Below, one piece after another: positions 32,801 to 44,671 of a stretch of 64,000 nucleotides of DNA. The stretch spans positions 32,743,501 through 32,807,500 of the forward strand of contig NC_088303.1 of NCBI RefSeq assembly GCF_032854445.1. Reading direction: 5' to 3'. Position 1 is the stretch's first letter, and every line of letters starts with the position of its first letter. The translations under genes and the position numbers were made by a program. Source of the DNA: Liolophura sinensis. Lineage: Eukaryota; Mollusca; Polyplacophora; Chitonida; Chitonidae. The notes below the pieces were generated by a model that had not been told where the DNA came from, did not search any database, and saw only the letters and a list, made by a program, of their open reading frames with translations.

Positions 32801-35800
32801 GTACCCGGAAACCGGCGGAAACCTAAGTCACGGTGTAGTAAGTGATCACCAGCCTTTTTCTTTTCACGGCAACAAACAGTAGAAGTAGTCCAGTATGCCG
32901 TTCTACTTTTTCATTGGTTAAGCTTGTCAGTGAAAGTTCAGGTGACCAATCAGAATTGCGGTTTATTTATATAACGTGTGAAAGATTAAAAATTTACATC
33001 ACTATTGTTATTATACTATTGTTATTATACTACGTGTATACTAAATATACTATAGACTACATTTGCTATGTACATGTATATACTACATTTGGTCTACTAT
33101 TGTCATTGCCTTGAACACACCCTTGGGCTCACCTTTCATCAGCTGTTGACGAAAGCTAGGTATATTGATCGTTCCTTTACTAAGGTGTGGGTGGTGCACG
33201 AGACCGTATGTAAGGAGGGGGATGTTGACTCCATCCAGAAGACGTCTGAACCTTTGAATGGTTTGTCCAGAGGCACTCCGTGAATCGCCCACTAAGGAGT
33301 TACCTGTGAACGAAAACAAGCTGCATTGTGAAAGAAATATACGATATGAAGTAAGGCTCAGTGGCTGGATGGACAGCAAAAGACCTCTGCGTAAATATAT
33401 ATTTTATAAACTGACAGTTAAATGCATTCCATTGTTTGAATTCTGTGGTGAACTTGGTCTTTAAGTACTCTGACGTTACAATCAGTGATATTCCAAACGA
33501 ATATGATAGGGCAAGAAGTTTATTAAAACAGACGACAGTATTTAAATGACAAGCATATATACATGTACACCCCTTGTTTATAGAGAAAAAGTGCATGTTT
33601 GGCTAGTTGTATCTTAGAAACCTGTCCCCATTATTTATTTATTTTTATGTTAGAATTTAAAACTTCATGTTGCCGTTTTATTAATTTACACGCAGTTCCA
33701 AAATCCTACTGGTTATGATGTAACATTTACAATCTGTTTGCAATTTTAGCACCTGTACGATCCAAAAGTTACCTTTTATTTAAATTTGAGGACTGACCAG
33801 CGAAATGGGACAACACCAAAATATGGGCCTGTTTGGCTAAAATGGCTAAAGGGCTAGCTCGCTGCATTTATCACGCTCATGACCAATGCAGTCTCGTGTT
33901 CAAACCTAGCTCTCGCTACTTTGGCATTGGTTGTAAAATCAAGAGGTACATCTATCTTGCATCTCTTTCATAAAATAAATAAACGGCACCGATATTACTT
34001 TAATTAAGGGAGATAACTCTGTGGTTACCAGCAGATATCGGCAGGCGGCCAATGTAGTTGATGATGACTTCAGACTCTGTCACGTATTTGTCACCGGCTT
34101 TCAAGACGGGTACTTCCGCTTTGGGGTTGAGTTTGATGAACCACGGCTCCAGCTGCTCGTTGTCGTCCAGTCTTACCACGTGCGGGGTGAAGGTCAAGTC
34201 TTTTTCATACAGCGCCAGCAGCACCTGTAACGTTTAGATGCATGCCGCATTCAGCTCACATTTTACTAACAGCTTTATTTAGAGCAAGGTTCTGATAGAT
34301 TTTCGGGTCTTTCAATTGCCATGGTAAAAATATCGGTTTATACTAAACAGAGCTACAAAAAGACAAATTAGAAGAATAGTAAGGATGTAATATAACAAAA
34401 ATCCATCGAAAAATTATAATCCATATAGACCAAGTGGCTAAAAAGATGAAAATTGTTTAACCGCTATCAAGGTCTATGTAACTCTTGCCACAAAAAGATT
34501 GAAACCCTCTAATAACAAGATTCAAGATAACTTCAAGAAGAAGCGTTATATTGCCATAATATATAGACCTCTATCTGCCTAAATGGTATTTGAGCATTTA
34601 ATAATCAATGTTTTCTCTTTTTATCAGTGGTATTACTCTCAATAGTAAGTTACACACGCAGTTAGCTCTGAAACTATTTCACTCAATGTATATGATGGAT
34701 ATCTGGTGCTGATTTGGATTTACCGATTTACCGGTACCGGTACCGGCACCTTATACATCCACAAGGCCAATTGGAAATGATTTGATTAAGACCACAGCTT
34801 CTCATTCCCGTGGTTTGTAAAGGGAATTAGTGTTCATGCTTCCCTTACAAATGGATTTGGCGATTTTTGATTCTGAGATAACCCTTTACGCTTGACGGTG
34901 GGTTTACTTATGGCAATTTTGAAGCTTGGATTTTCATCAGGTAACATTAACTTTTGCTGAGCGCTGTCGAACAGTTAAGAAGCTCCTAAGAAAAGTGAGG
35001 GCAGAGAAATATACAACTTTCCCATCAAGGAACCTTGCATTTACTAAATGAGCTACAGCCCACTAAAAAAAAACGAAGAAGGAAGAGTTTTGTTACATAG
35101 CCTTCATTCTTCAACCGGAAGTGGATGGAGCTATAGCTTTCTTCTTGGAACTTAACTTCACGCACCCCGTAAGTTTCCAGAGGGTGATACCTACCTTCTG
35201 TGAGTAATATGAGCCATAACTGAAGTATAGAGTTATTTCCCTTTGAGTCGAAGTGGATGCGTTACTTCCACCAGCGGGTGTTGTCGGCAATGGAGTCGCT
35301 TTCTGTGGAGGCGCCGATGGCGTTGGAGGGCCTTCGGGGCATTTTTCCTGAGTCTGAATAGGCTTTGGTGGGATCTGGGACGTTTCTTTGGGGGCTTGTG
35401 GAACTTGTGACGTCAGAGTGGGTTTTGGTAAATCCTGCGGCTTTGGTGGTTCTTCTGAAGGCGTCATCGGTTTTGGTGCTGGCGGCTCTGGTGTTCTCGA
35501 TTTTTCTGACTGTGTGGGCGCTTTAGACACGTTGACCGGAGGCCTTATTTGCACCTGGGTTGACGCTATTGTCTGTTGTAAAGCGCGGGTCTGCTGGGGT
35601 GTCAGAGAAGGCTGGTTTGCGGGTGGAATCTCGCCTGATGGGGCATGGGAACTGGGCTGGGGAGCTTTACTAATAGCGGGAGTAGGAATCTTTGACGACA
35701 GAGCAGCGGGTTTAGGAACGGTGGAGGTCTGGGTATCCGTCGGCTTTATATTTGAATCTTTCGTCGTCGTTGTTGTATCGCCGGAATTTGGCGGAAATGA

Positions 35801-36091
35801 TTGGAGGGGCGAAGGGCTAGTAACAGGGGAGGGAATGGCGTCAGGCTTAGTGTCCGGTGTCGTTGCCTGAGCACCTGAAGTTGCGGGTACCGGGTCTGGA
35901 TGGGTATTGTCTGGGGAGCCTACGGGTATAGTTGTGGTTGGCGCCTCATCCACCTGGAAGATTTCAGTTTGGGCTATGGGGGCCGCGGCGGGGGCTATGG
36001 GAACCTCAGCGATTCCGGGGCCCGGGTTTGTTTCGTCTGGCCCCATGACTTGACTTTGACTCTCACCTTGATTGTCAGCTGACTCCTCCAT
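29865..36091 (-). CDS. GDAP1: GDAP1-like GST-fold protein with long N-terminal extension
   Basis: Five exons (36,091-35,195; 34,224-34,029; 33,303-33,133; 32,452-32,246; 30,190-29,865) with GT/AG junctions and consistent phases give 1,797 bp, 598 residues. The last part of exon 1 (EITLYFSYGSYYSQK) plus exon 2 (VLLALYEKDLTF, EVPVLKAGDKYVTES) is a thioredoxin-like GST-N fold. Exons 3-5 form the GDAP1-type long helical insertion (FRRLLDGVN, KVEEQLAKSMGSQ) and GST-C (WLCCAEFTAADITLLVLLTR). A C-terminal hydrophobic tail (YVGGVTAVGALAGVAYWLY) is followed by KKVT: a tail anchor as in GDAP1 family proteins, which sit in the mitochondrial outer membrane and affect fission. Oddity: about 282 residues rich in Pro, Thr, Ser and Gln precede the domain. 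The gene identity is secure; the extension could instead be a mis-chosen start, but no Met lies close to the domain. Confidence 0.88.
31233..31648. mobile_element. MITE with 7-bp target duplication, copy 2 (416 bp)
   Basis: Inside the last intron of the GDAP1-like gene. Left end GCATACTCCTTCCAGCGCAT, right end ATGCGCTGTGAGGAGTATGT. AGACACA flanks both sides (31,226-31,232 and 31,649-31,655). Strong but diverged similarity to copy 1 over its whole length. Confidence 0.88.
32108..32215 (-). mobile_element. Dispersed short repeat, minus-strand fragment
   Basis: GCCCGGTTACATCCACCA, GCTGGCCGTATAAGTGAAAT and GGCGTAAAACTGCAATCA are diverged complements of the family's blocks. It lies in a GDAP1 intron. 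Confidence 0.6.
32500..32705. mobile_element. Palindromic MITE (AATCTGTTAA family), copy 2
   Basis: ATAATCTGTTAAGAAAG, GACTGAGTGATGTATTCT, GCAGCAGATTGTTCTGTTAA, AACATAAAGATTCTATTAGA and the right-hand GCATCATTCAAACAAGAGAC parallel copy 1 at 10,286. It lies in the intron upstream of the 32,246-32,452 exon. Confidence 0.7.
33850..33990 (+). mobile_element. tRNA-like SINE fragment
   Basis: GGGCTAGCTCGCTGCATT looks like an A box and GTGTTCAAACCTAGCTC like a B box at about tRNA spacing; an ATAAATAAAC tail follows near 33,975. In a GDAP1 intron. Confidence 0.4.
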
Positions 36092-36276
36092 GGTGATCTG
36101 TGTTGATCAGTCAGTATAACTATATCTGGACGTGAAAGAGGAAGGTACATATGTAGACAATAGCAGAACAGCCGTAATGGAGAACGACCACCTTGTCCCA
36201 AATACTCTATAGATACAGCTGATCAAACCGACCGAGGACGGAGTACGTATACACAGACGGCGGTATAGTCCCTGCC

Positions 36277-36283
36277 TATATAA
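36277..36283 (-). promoter_or_regulatory. TATA-like box upstream of the GDAP1-like gene
   Basis: Minus-strand TTATATA about 185 bp upstream of the ATG at 36,091. Plausible core promoter; no initiator evidence. Confidence 0.3.
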
Positions 36284-38364
36284 CACTGATCATTGCGCAA
36301 CCCTATACAGCTGCGATAAGTCGCAGTGACCAGAACTGAAAGAGTATGTACCTCTAAACACAAAGCAAATAGTCAGCTATGTAAGCTAGCCTATACAGGA
36401 AGTACGGGCTTGCATACATTCAGAATGATCCGAACTACATGCGTAGTGTATGGGTTACACGTACATGGGTTATGCAGATTACAACGTCAGATTAAGTGCA
36501 CAATGACGCAGTGCCCTAGGCAAAGTCCGTTATATATGTATAGGTTATAGTATTCTGTTATTTAATTCATTGTAAAATGCACTATAATAAATTATTTAAG
36601 TACAATTCCCTGAAGTGTTTATACATGTACACACCAAGTACAACTTACCCGGACTTTGTACCTCAGGAATAGAGAGAGCTTCCAACGATCATTTCTCCCC
36701 ACCTCTCTCTCTTGTCACTAGTCCGAGCTAAATTTGGCAACCCACAGTGTGCCACTCGTCTACGGCTGATGTAAGACTCTATCACCTTGCGCCGATATGT
36801 CAGTGTGGGCTATACTCCAAATCACGTGCACGTACGCAAGACGCACTTCACCCAGGCAGATACAGTCAAATCGGCAGGCTATTTCCAGAGTATCGTTGTT
36901 GGATCGTGTGCGCTATTTTGATGCCCCTATAAACCTCTCGCTGAGAACAGCATAACGCGGTGCACGCGCCGTAGATCGCAGACCGTTCACAACGCTGAGG
37001 TCGCAAGTTCGAATCCAACTCTCGATGCATGGCTTTTCAAGTTAGGGAGATTTTGTCAGTTACTTTGCGTACTTGTTTGATTTCTATGAGGCTCTGTAAC
37101 AAACATTCTCGTCATCATATGCGTGAAATATTCTTTAGTGCAGCGCAAGATAGGAATGAATTAAGCAAGCTCCAGTCGCAATGAGCGTGTTCCGCCCACC
37201 GTGAGGAGTTTGGAAGTGTGACCGAAAAGTGTAGTTGTTGAAACTTGCCACGTGAGCAGTATGGATCGTCGTGGGACCGAACAATACAGATGTAGAAACG
37301 AGGACAGGAGAAAAGAAAAGACGCTTTTCAAATGATTGTGTTACTCTAATGAATTTGTTTTTCCACATGACTGCGTAAGCCTGTTTTGTTCTTCAACTCA
37401 TGCATGTCTTACCCATGTATTTCTTGGGGTAGAGTTTAGAAGTGGATAAAGAAGTTTTTTAGACAAGATATTTCTTTTGGATAGACATTTTCTTGTTTTA
37501 TTAGCACAACGTTTCGATATACTAGGTACATATACACTATCGTAGTTATCGTGTGACTGATACCATTGCCTTAATGGGCTTAAACAAGCTGACCAGGAAT
37601 CCAAACTAGCATAATGCCTTTCTAAGCTGACCATGACCCCAAACCAGCCTAATGCCTTATTAACCTGATCATGAACCCAAACCAGTCTGATGCCCTCTGA
37701 AATTCACTTAATCTCTTGATTATTGTTCGGTTACATATTTACTTTGTTCTGTAACATTTGTACTGACATTTGTATCTTTAGTTGCTATGAATAAGCCCAT
37801 TAACGCGATGATATCATTCACTTGATAACGATGTTTGTATATCTACAACGAAACGTTGTGCTACCACCTAGTTTTGTAACCCACTATTACCTGGCCAACT
37901 CGATTTGCCGCTTCTGGAGTTATCTCCCATATCTTTTAATTGTTTTTTTTTCACAAAGCTTGGAAGAGCTTCAGGGAGCGTAAGACTCAAACTGAGTGGA
38001 CAGAAGATAAATTCTGACAGAAGAATTGGAGAAATAGAGTCGACCTTCAGTGTGATCTGCCTACACGTGATTTTGTATCGAAGTTTTCTCTTTGTAATGG
38101 TACACATTTTTTTCTTGTTTACTTTCTTCATCATGTATGCTTTGTGTTGGCCTCCCCTGACGTCAGATGGCGCTAATTGCTTCAGTAGTGATCAAAATGG
38201 TGATCACTAAGTGAACGACTTAACGGCCATAGTGGGTGTAGTGTCATTCTATTCCGAAACCGTAGTTTCTCCCTCAAGTAGGTACGGCAGCCGTACTTTC
38301 CTTAAATATAAGCGTCAAGTCCGACATTCCTATACCATTCGTAGTCCTTAAAGGGCGTTCCAAG
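36284..38364. other. Intergenic, mostly unrecognised
   Basis: No gene recognised. At 36,950-37,040 a B-box-like GTCGCAAGTTCGAATCCAAC suggests a degraded tRNA-derived SINE. At 37,560-37,690 AAACCAGCCTAATGCC-like words form three short degenerate repeats. Confidence 0.5.
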
Positions 38365-38705
38365 TCGATAATCGCAAGATCCATTTCCACAACAACGTTT
38401 AACACTAACTCCCGAAGACAAAGGTATGTAAGAAATTATACAAATAAGAAATAAAGCCGGTAACACACAAGAGAGAAGCGGTCATCAGTTTTCAATGATG
38501 CCGGGCAGAAGATGATATTCCAGGCATGAATTCCATATCAAAGTTCAAATTCGTAGTCCGTGAATGAGTTCCATGTCAAATAACAGCTAAACAAGTATCT
38601 CAGTCGCGCTTTCATTGCAACTGTTCATAAAGGCATCATGCTGATGTAATTAGCATGGCTACCTTTACGGCCCCTAGCCCCAGGTTAAGCGATACAGTTT
38701 GAAAA
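38365..38705. repeat. Third, partial copy of the 7.4-10.8 kb duplication
   Basis: ATAATCGCAAGATCCATTT (38,372) and CAACAACGTTTAACACTAAC, then GTATCTCAGTCGCGCTTT and GCCCCTAGCCCCAGGTTAAG parallel 9,476-9,745 and 7,818-7,840. The signal-anchor exon is not present nearby. Confidence 0.55.
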
Positions 38706-38937
38706 TGACGACCGTTACAGACCCCAACCGGTCAGATTATGATTCAAAAGTAATGGACGATTACGTCTTTCCCGTTAATATGTAAAGATCTCATGCTACA
38801 AGAGGTGCCATCTATGATGTTACACATGACATAGAAGATAGACGGTTACACTGGGCAACCAGCGCCATCTATGTTGTTAAATACCATGTACGTGATAGAT
38901 ATGTGCATAGGGATAACAGCGCCGTGTATGTGGTTGA

Positions 38938-39321
38938 TCACAATGCAGATCGCCAGAGATTCTGAACGCTCTGTCCATACCTGCCAACGAGAGTGTTATA
39001 TTCATTGAAAAATTTTAGAAACTTAGAATGAAGGCGTTTGATGGAGTATCCTTGACAAACTAGTTTTTGAACTAGCAACTTGTGACGCAGATTAAAGTCA
39101 TCACAATTAACACAAGATCTGACAAATGCTACAAGGCCAGATATGTATACGCCAAATGCAGGACCCTTTGGTATATTGCTATCTAAATAAGGATAATTTA
39201 CAATATCAAAATTGAAATTATCCCTTTTGTCGTAAAGGCGGCGTGAAAGGAGACCTTGTCCGTCTTTGTACAGGTACATGCTTGACGATGTCTCTGATAC
39301 AAGCCTTGTGGTAATGGACAA
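38938..39321 (-). mobile_element. C-terminal fragment of a reverse-transcriptase ORF
   Basis: A 127-codon open frame with LYDKRDNFNFDIVNYPYL, SNIPKGPAFGVYISGLV and LVGRYGQSVQNLW resembles the C-terminal end of a reverse-transcriptase polyprotein common in animal genomes. No catalytic motif is left (the upstream part is missing), so the exact retroelement type is not fixed. It is a 5'-truncated, probably dead copy. Confidence 0.5.
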
Positions 39322-39721
39322 GTTTTAACCACCTGCATCTGAATTGTCCAGCCAAGGATACCTTGCTCATGTCACCATACATAAAGAATTAGAAACAAAA
39401 CATACACCCCCTGCTATCTGTGCACTTTGTATCCCCTCACCCTCCCATCGCTAAACACACAAATGCTTTAATTATTATGCATCACTAATGCAACCGTTTA
39501 AATGGGCCTCGTTACTGTATATTCATGGGTAACAAAGTCCCCGGCGCCACGCACTCGTACTTTCTTACCCAGGAATGTACACTTTCTCGGCCTTTCTGCA
39601 CACATGAAAAGTGCTAATCTTCAAGGGCTACAGCAGGAAACAGGCGGTGAATCCGATGTATATAAGCCGTCACTTCTGGTATCTTGGGCATGACATTCCG
39701 TTCAGGCAATACCATATGTTT

Positions 39722-39850
39722 TTTATTTCTTTATTTGATTGGTGTTTTACGCCGTACTCAAGAATATTTCACTTATACCACGGCGGCCAGCATTTTGATG
39801 GGAGGAAACCGAGGAGAGCCTGGGGGAAACCACGACCCAATATCATATAT
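39722..39850 (+). mobile_element. Dispersed short repeat, copy
   Basis: TTTATTTGATTGGTGTTTTA, CGCCGTACTCAAGAATATTT, CGGCGGCCAGCATTTTGATG and GGGGGAAACCACGACCCAAT; truncated at its distal end where the next copy begins. Confidence 0.85.
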
Positions 39851-39860
39851 GTTGGCATCG

Positions 39861-40110
39861 GTTTATTTCTTTATTTGATTAGGGTTTTACGCCCTACTCA
39901 AGAATGTTTCACTTATACGACGACCACCATCATTATGGTGCGAGGAAACCGCACGGTAGAGTTCGGGTGATACCCATGACCACACCTCCTCACTGGCACA
40001 CCTACCCACGAACGACGGGAAAGGAAGCCAGTATGAGCTCGACTTCAACTCACAGTGACGGCATTGGGGAGGGATCCAGAGTTATTGCGCCACGATAGCA
40101 ACTTGGCATT
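39861..40110 (+). mobile_element. Dispersed short repeat, nearly full copy
   Basis: TTTCTTTATTTGATTAGGGT, CTCAAGAATGTTTCACTTAT, CGAGGAAACCGCACGGTAGA, then CACCTACCCACGAACGACGG, AAGGAAGCCAGTATGAGCTC and AACTCACAGTGACGGCATTG. It inserted next to, or tandem with, the copy at 39,722. Confidence 0.85.
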
Positions 40111-40984
40111 GAGATAGGGCCAATGTATGTATAAGCAGACAGCGATGTAATACTACATGTATATGACCGAAACGATGTGGTGAGCAACCAAAGCAAACAA
40201 ACGTAACAAAAATGTAACTAGAAACTAGCCTTCTCATTCTTCTGTTTGTTTAATAATATTACTAGGCTATGTTTCTGCTGGAGATTTGTCTGTCTCTGTC
40301 AGCCTGTCTATTTTCTAGTGATCTCGGGTTGAATCGGGGCAACGATTCTTCGCACTTGTAACATACCACACAAATAGTATCGTCCCTTTGTCTGTACTTG
40401 GGATTTAACATTTATTGCTGTAGCGGACGTTTGTGCACACGGAGTGCCTCCTAGTGTTTTAATTCACAATTTAACTTGAATTAATATTTTAAATAATAAT
40501 ATGAAACAAAACAGTGAGCTTCGGAACTTCACACCACAGTTTATTTGTAATATTGCGTTGGCGCTGTCGTTTAAAAATCTTTATAGGCCTACTTGTAGTA
40601 TTGCTAGATGTATCCGGTAGTCGTATTTCTGGATATATTCAATATTTTTGTTAAATTCCATATCTGTGTAATTTTTGTTAATACACGTTGGTCATTTCGT
40701 TTTACTCATGAGCATGCTAATGAAAGCGTTAGGGCATTCTGGTAACTAAAAAAAAACAATTCTAAAGCAATGACATACGACCCTTATGCTCAGGATAGCA
40801 CAGGGCGAACGACTATTCCTTGAATTTTGTGTTGATGTGGATCCAGGAGTTTTTTTAGCGATTCTTAACCGCCTACAGATGGGTTTGAAATACAGAACGT
40901 TGTCCCCTTGTCCGTAGTTTCTACATTTATTGGTGGCGGAGATGTTGAGCTTTGGAGCATCTTCTGTTGTAAAACGTTGTGGCT
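40111..40984. other. Intergenic, nothing recognised
   Basis: AT-rich, no ORF or clear repeat. Confidence 0.5.
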
Positions 40985-41412
40985 TTGATTAAGTGGATTA
41001 AGTAACAGTATTATCGTTAATAGGGATTACACTTTCTGAATATGGCTCACTGTGGGTTTCGAACCAGCGACCTCAGAGTCAGGCACCAGATAGCCAGCAA
41101 TACACGTTAACCATCTAGACCACTCGACCAAGTGGCCTTCCACGAAATAGAAGGTATAGAAGGTATAGTTAACCGGTAGAATTTAAAGCGAACATGCATT
41201 ACCCTCTCTGATGATCACAAATGACACCACGTACTCCCTAAGGTGATTATATCAGATAGGTTTAAATGTCATTTTAGAAAGTCGATTAAGTAACAGTAGT
41301 ATCGTAGTGCTGAAAATTGGCTGAGATCACCGTTGGTTCCGAACCAGCAATTTTCAGCACTAGAATCTGTGCTTTATTCAGAAAGTGTAATCCTTATTAA
41401 CGATAATATAAT
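40985..41412. mobile_element. TIR element with tRNA-like core, copy
   Basis: The left arm TAACAGTATTATCGTTAATA, GGATTACACTTTCTGAATA is mirrored by TTCAGAAAGTGTAATCC and TTATTAACGATAATA at the right (41,377-41,410). Inside, minus-strand CTGGTTCGAAACCCACAG is B-box-like, and TTGGTCGAGTGGTCTAGA at about 41,117-41,134 (minus) is A-box-like. The second half (from about 41,280) repeats the TAACAGTA arm, so two copies may be nested. Confidence 0.6.
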
Positions 41413-41659
41413 AAGAAGAATTCAGCATTGTTAACATAGAATATAGGAAACCAAAAACTAGATATTGTTTTCATAGAAATTGGGGCGGGGTTGGGGGGGG
41501 GAGATTACGAGGAAATCTTCGAGGTACCGTTTTCAGTTTCACTTTAGATGCATAACCATGGATGTTTGGCAAATCGGACAATGTAAGCTAAAGGACAGGT
41601 AACTCCCGTTGCAGCATCGCGTTTCTTTTCTCCAAAGTTGTCTCCCGTTGTATACAATA

Positions 41660-42120
41660 ATGGAGCACATGTTTATGAAACAAGGCGCCGAGGCGAAGGT
41701 TTCTGTCTGTGATTTCTACGGAAAACCATGCATTGTTAAGGAAAGATTCCCGAAAGCTTATAGACATCCTAGTCTAGACAAAACGCTAACGCTTCGGCGG
41801 ATAAAAGCGGAAGTGCGAGCTATAATGCGATGTCGACTGCAGGGTATGATGCGATATTTGGCACCTGTATAGAGTACTGCAGCTAGCTAAATTATCTCCG
41901 TGCTTCATGTCCTTAATTAATATTATGACACCGTCTGCCGACCGAGTGAATGTCAGAAATATTCAGTTTATCCACTGCCTGTCTAGGATTTTAATTTACA
42001 TGTGTGATTGACGGCATAGGCCCGTGACTTAGTTTGAATTTCAGGAGTTTGTGGCTCTTGCAGGTTTTGCTGCAAATTTAATATTGCACACACAACTTCA
42101 CGCAATGTTCATTGATTGAT

Positions 42121-42159
<39 letters not shown>

Positions 42160-43204
42160 TTTTATTGGTGTTTTACGCTGTATCCCTCATGATGTTTATC
42201 ATATACCCGGCAAAGGACAATCCATTTAATTTAAACCCCAATGTTTAATGAAAAAAGTGGCCCGTTACAGTATTTAAATTGTCCTGGTTGACAGGAAGTC
42301 AGTCGTATGAGGATCAGCTAGCTTCATTAACCACAGCATACATGTATATTGTAGTCTAAAATAATGTTACCATATATATGTAATTAAGGGATATAGCTAT
42401 ATAGTACAGCACTGTGGCTATTATGCCAGATCTCAGGTGGGGGTGGGAGGTGGGGGAACCCATGACCATCCACAGGTTTTTGGCAGACCTTCCCACGTAC
42501 AGTCAGAAAGGAAGCCAGCAAAGGCTGGACTTGCACACACAGGGACCATATTGGTGGGAGGCCTCTGGGTCAGTGCACTGCGCTGGCGTGCTAACCCCCT
42601 CGCCGTGGAGGCCCCTCATTATTAAGAGATCTTTAAGGTATAAATAAACATTACTAAGAAATTCAAACAAATAACAGTCCAAACTGACCATTTTGTTGAC
42701 TTTGATTGTATTACCACAGGTATAAATGTGCCAGCTCTGTATTTTGTCGACCTGGAGAGAAGCTGTATCTACATGGAGTGGGTTAAGAACAGTCGCAGTG
42801 TGAGGGACTACATAGACAAGGTTCAAGGGCAGGGGGACGCGATGGACAGTCGATTAAAGCAGTTGGCTACCTCCATCGGACATGTCCTGGGCAGGATGCA
42901 CACGCACAACATAATCCACGGTGACTTGACCACGTCCAACATGCTTCTGCAAGGGAGTTTGGATGAATACAAGTTATGGCTGATTGACTTTGGGCTGAGT
43001 GATATAGAGGCAGCCGCAGAGGACAAAGGCGTTGATCTGTATGTACTGGAGAGAGCCATCCTCAGCTCTCATCCCAAAACACGGGAATTCTTTGAGGATA
43101 TCCTCTCTGCGTACAGGACTGCCAATAAAGGCGGGGCAGATGCTGTGATTGACAAGTTGGAGGAGGTCCGCCTTCGTGGCAGGAAGAGGACTATGGTGGG
43201 CTGA
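41660..43204 (+). CDS. TP53RK: TP53-regulating kinase (Bud32/PRPK), KEOPS complex kinase
   Basis: Two exons, 41,660-41,843 and 42,720-43,204, joined in phase 1 (CAG G | GT) give 222 residues. Family marks: QGAEAKV and PCIVKERFPKAYRHPSLD at the start, with the catalytic Lys and no Gly loop; IHGDLTTSNMLL catalytic loop; LIDFGLS metal site; EDKGVDLYVLERA; and the C-terminal RLRGRKRTMVG tail. Bud32 is the small atypical kinase/ATPase of the EKC/KEOPS complex, which makes the t6A base of tRNAs; animal forms can phosphorylate p53. Length is close to the usual 220-250. The ATG at 41,660 is the first in frame. The 876-bp intron holds a TTTA tract and a dispersed-repeat copy. All key residues are present, so it is probably functional. 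Confidence 0.93.
42116..42165. repeat. (TTTA)n microsatellite in the TP53RK intron
   Basis: About 11 TTTA units followed by TTATTGGTGTTTTACGCTG, the edge of a truncated dispersed-repeat copy. Confidence 0.9.
42405..42620 (+). mobile_element. Dispersed short repeat, distal part, in the TP53RK intron
   Basis: CACTGTGGCTATTATGCCAG, AACCCATGACCATCCACAGG, GGCAGACCTTCCCACGTACA, AAGGAAGCCAGCAAAGGCTG and GTGCTAACCCCCTCGCCGTG, then GAGGCCCC. This copy shows the full 3' half of the family. Confidence 0.8.
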
Positions 43205-43730
43205 GCTAATGCCAACCTCTTCAGCCTCAGATGGCTGCAATATTTCTGACGAGGCATTAAGCCATGATCATCCATATAGTCATTTTTTTTAGTAAAAACA
43301 GAAGACATGAAGTGTGGGTGATAAGTGAGCATAATGCTGGACTCATCCTAACACATGCATTTAGGAAATCGAACTTCAGTCTGGAGAATGAAGTTAATGG
43401 CACGCCATAATGTCCATCCTAGGTTTCTTGCATGTGTACATGAAGTCTTTATGATTCAGACTGGCAGTTACCTACAGGTATGTCTATTACTGGTTGACAA
43501 GAAGTGAAAACTGAATATTGCATTAGGCATCAATCAAATCAAATATTGAAGTGACTGACAGTGTTTTCTAGATGCTGGCATTGTTCCAACAATCGGAGAG
43601 TCCTTGGTGACAGAGTGGCCGAGATCACTGTGCTCAAGTCCGCTAGAAATGGAGAACCTGTTATAATGATTATACCATTTGCTGTTGGGTGTTGAACCCT
43701 GGGTTACATTGCTGTAGAAAATGTTTCCAG

Positions 43731-43736
43731 AATAAA
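43731..43736 (+). terminator. Candidate polyadenylation signal of TP53RK
   Basis: AATAAA 527 bp after the TP53RK stop. Plausible, unverified. Confidence 0.35.
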
Positions 43737-43926
43737 ATCAGGTAAATTAATAAAAAAATTATACAGAAAATTACAAATGTTTTAAACTCATTTATCTGGA
43801 TTTCAATTCCGGTAACTTGAAGCCAGGTGTGAGAAAATGTTTGAGGAGAATGTGGACAACAAAGGACCGGTTCAGACTTGAACCTTGGGGGTGTATTGTT
43901 CTGCCACCTTCCCAGTGCTTGCTCCC

Positions 43927-44060
43927 TGATTTATTTACTAATTGATTTGGTGTTTTACTCCACACTCACGAATATTTCACTTTCACTTATATGATGGCGG
44001 ACAGCATTATGGTGGGAAGAACCCGGTTCCGTGCTCCCTGAAGACTTTAAATACATGCCT
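43927..44060 (+). mobile_element. Dispersed short repeat, 5' part
   Basis: TTTATTTACTAATTGATTTG, GGTGTTTTACTCCACACTCA, CGAATATTTCACTTTCAC, GATGGCGGACAGCATTATGG and GTGGGAAGAACCCGGTTCC. Confidence 0.75.
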
Positions 44061-44233
44061 TCATGCTCTGGCAGAATATTCAGTATACAGGCAAATATAC
44101 TGTTATAAGGATGTTCGGTCTGACAGGTTTCTTCGATCTGAAGTGGATTCGGGATTTTCACGTACCCACAAAAAGCAGCAGTATAATCAGCTAAAGCAGC
44201 AGAAAACATCCCAATACCGAACTATATATGTAC

Positions 44234-44312
44234 CTCTCTTTTTTTTTTTTCTGGTTTTGGTCTTTTTTTTTTTTTTTTGTTTTCTTTTTTTTTTGTTTCT
44301 TTTTTTTAGTAA
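44234..44312. repeat. T-rich low-complexity tract
   Basis: Long T runs interrupted by single C, G or A bases; the apparent Phe-rich ORF over it is an artefact of composition. Confidence 0.9.
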
Positions 44313-44671
44313 AACCAGTAGTGGTACAAATGACGTCGTGATTATGTCTCCTCGACATAGGTTGTATTTTATTAAGTTCAGGAAATTGATTTCATCACTT
44401 ATATCGCACGTGATGATTCGTTAGAAAATGATGTCTTATTCAGGATTTTAAAAATGTAATAAGCCAGAATATGTTATCTGATGATGTTTAACTTCCCAAC
44501 AAGATGTTCACAGTGATCTCTGAACGTGGATGATCCAAGAAAGGCAAATAGAGCAACGGATGTGCAATTTGTACAGTTGAGTTGTGTCCCCTTGTTCGTG
44601 GGACATGAAAACGTTGTCACAGTTTTGAGGCTGTCTGACATATATTGGCTCGAAGTGGGCAGACCCTCTGT

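Noticed and set aside
35388-35870. 160-codon plus ORF, Gly/Val-rich
   Set aside because: Antisense shadow of the Pro/Thr-rich first exon of the GDAP1-like gene.
44234-44312. Phe-rich transmembrane ORF
   Set aside because: Produced by a poly-T tract.
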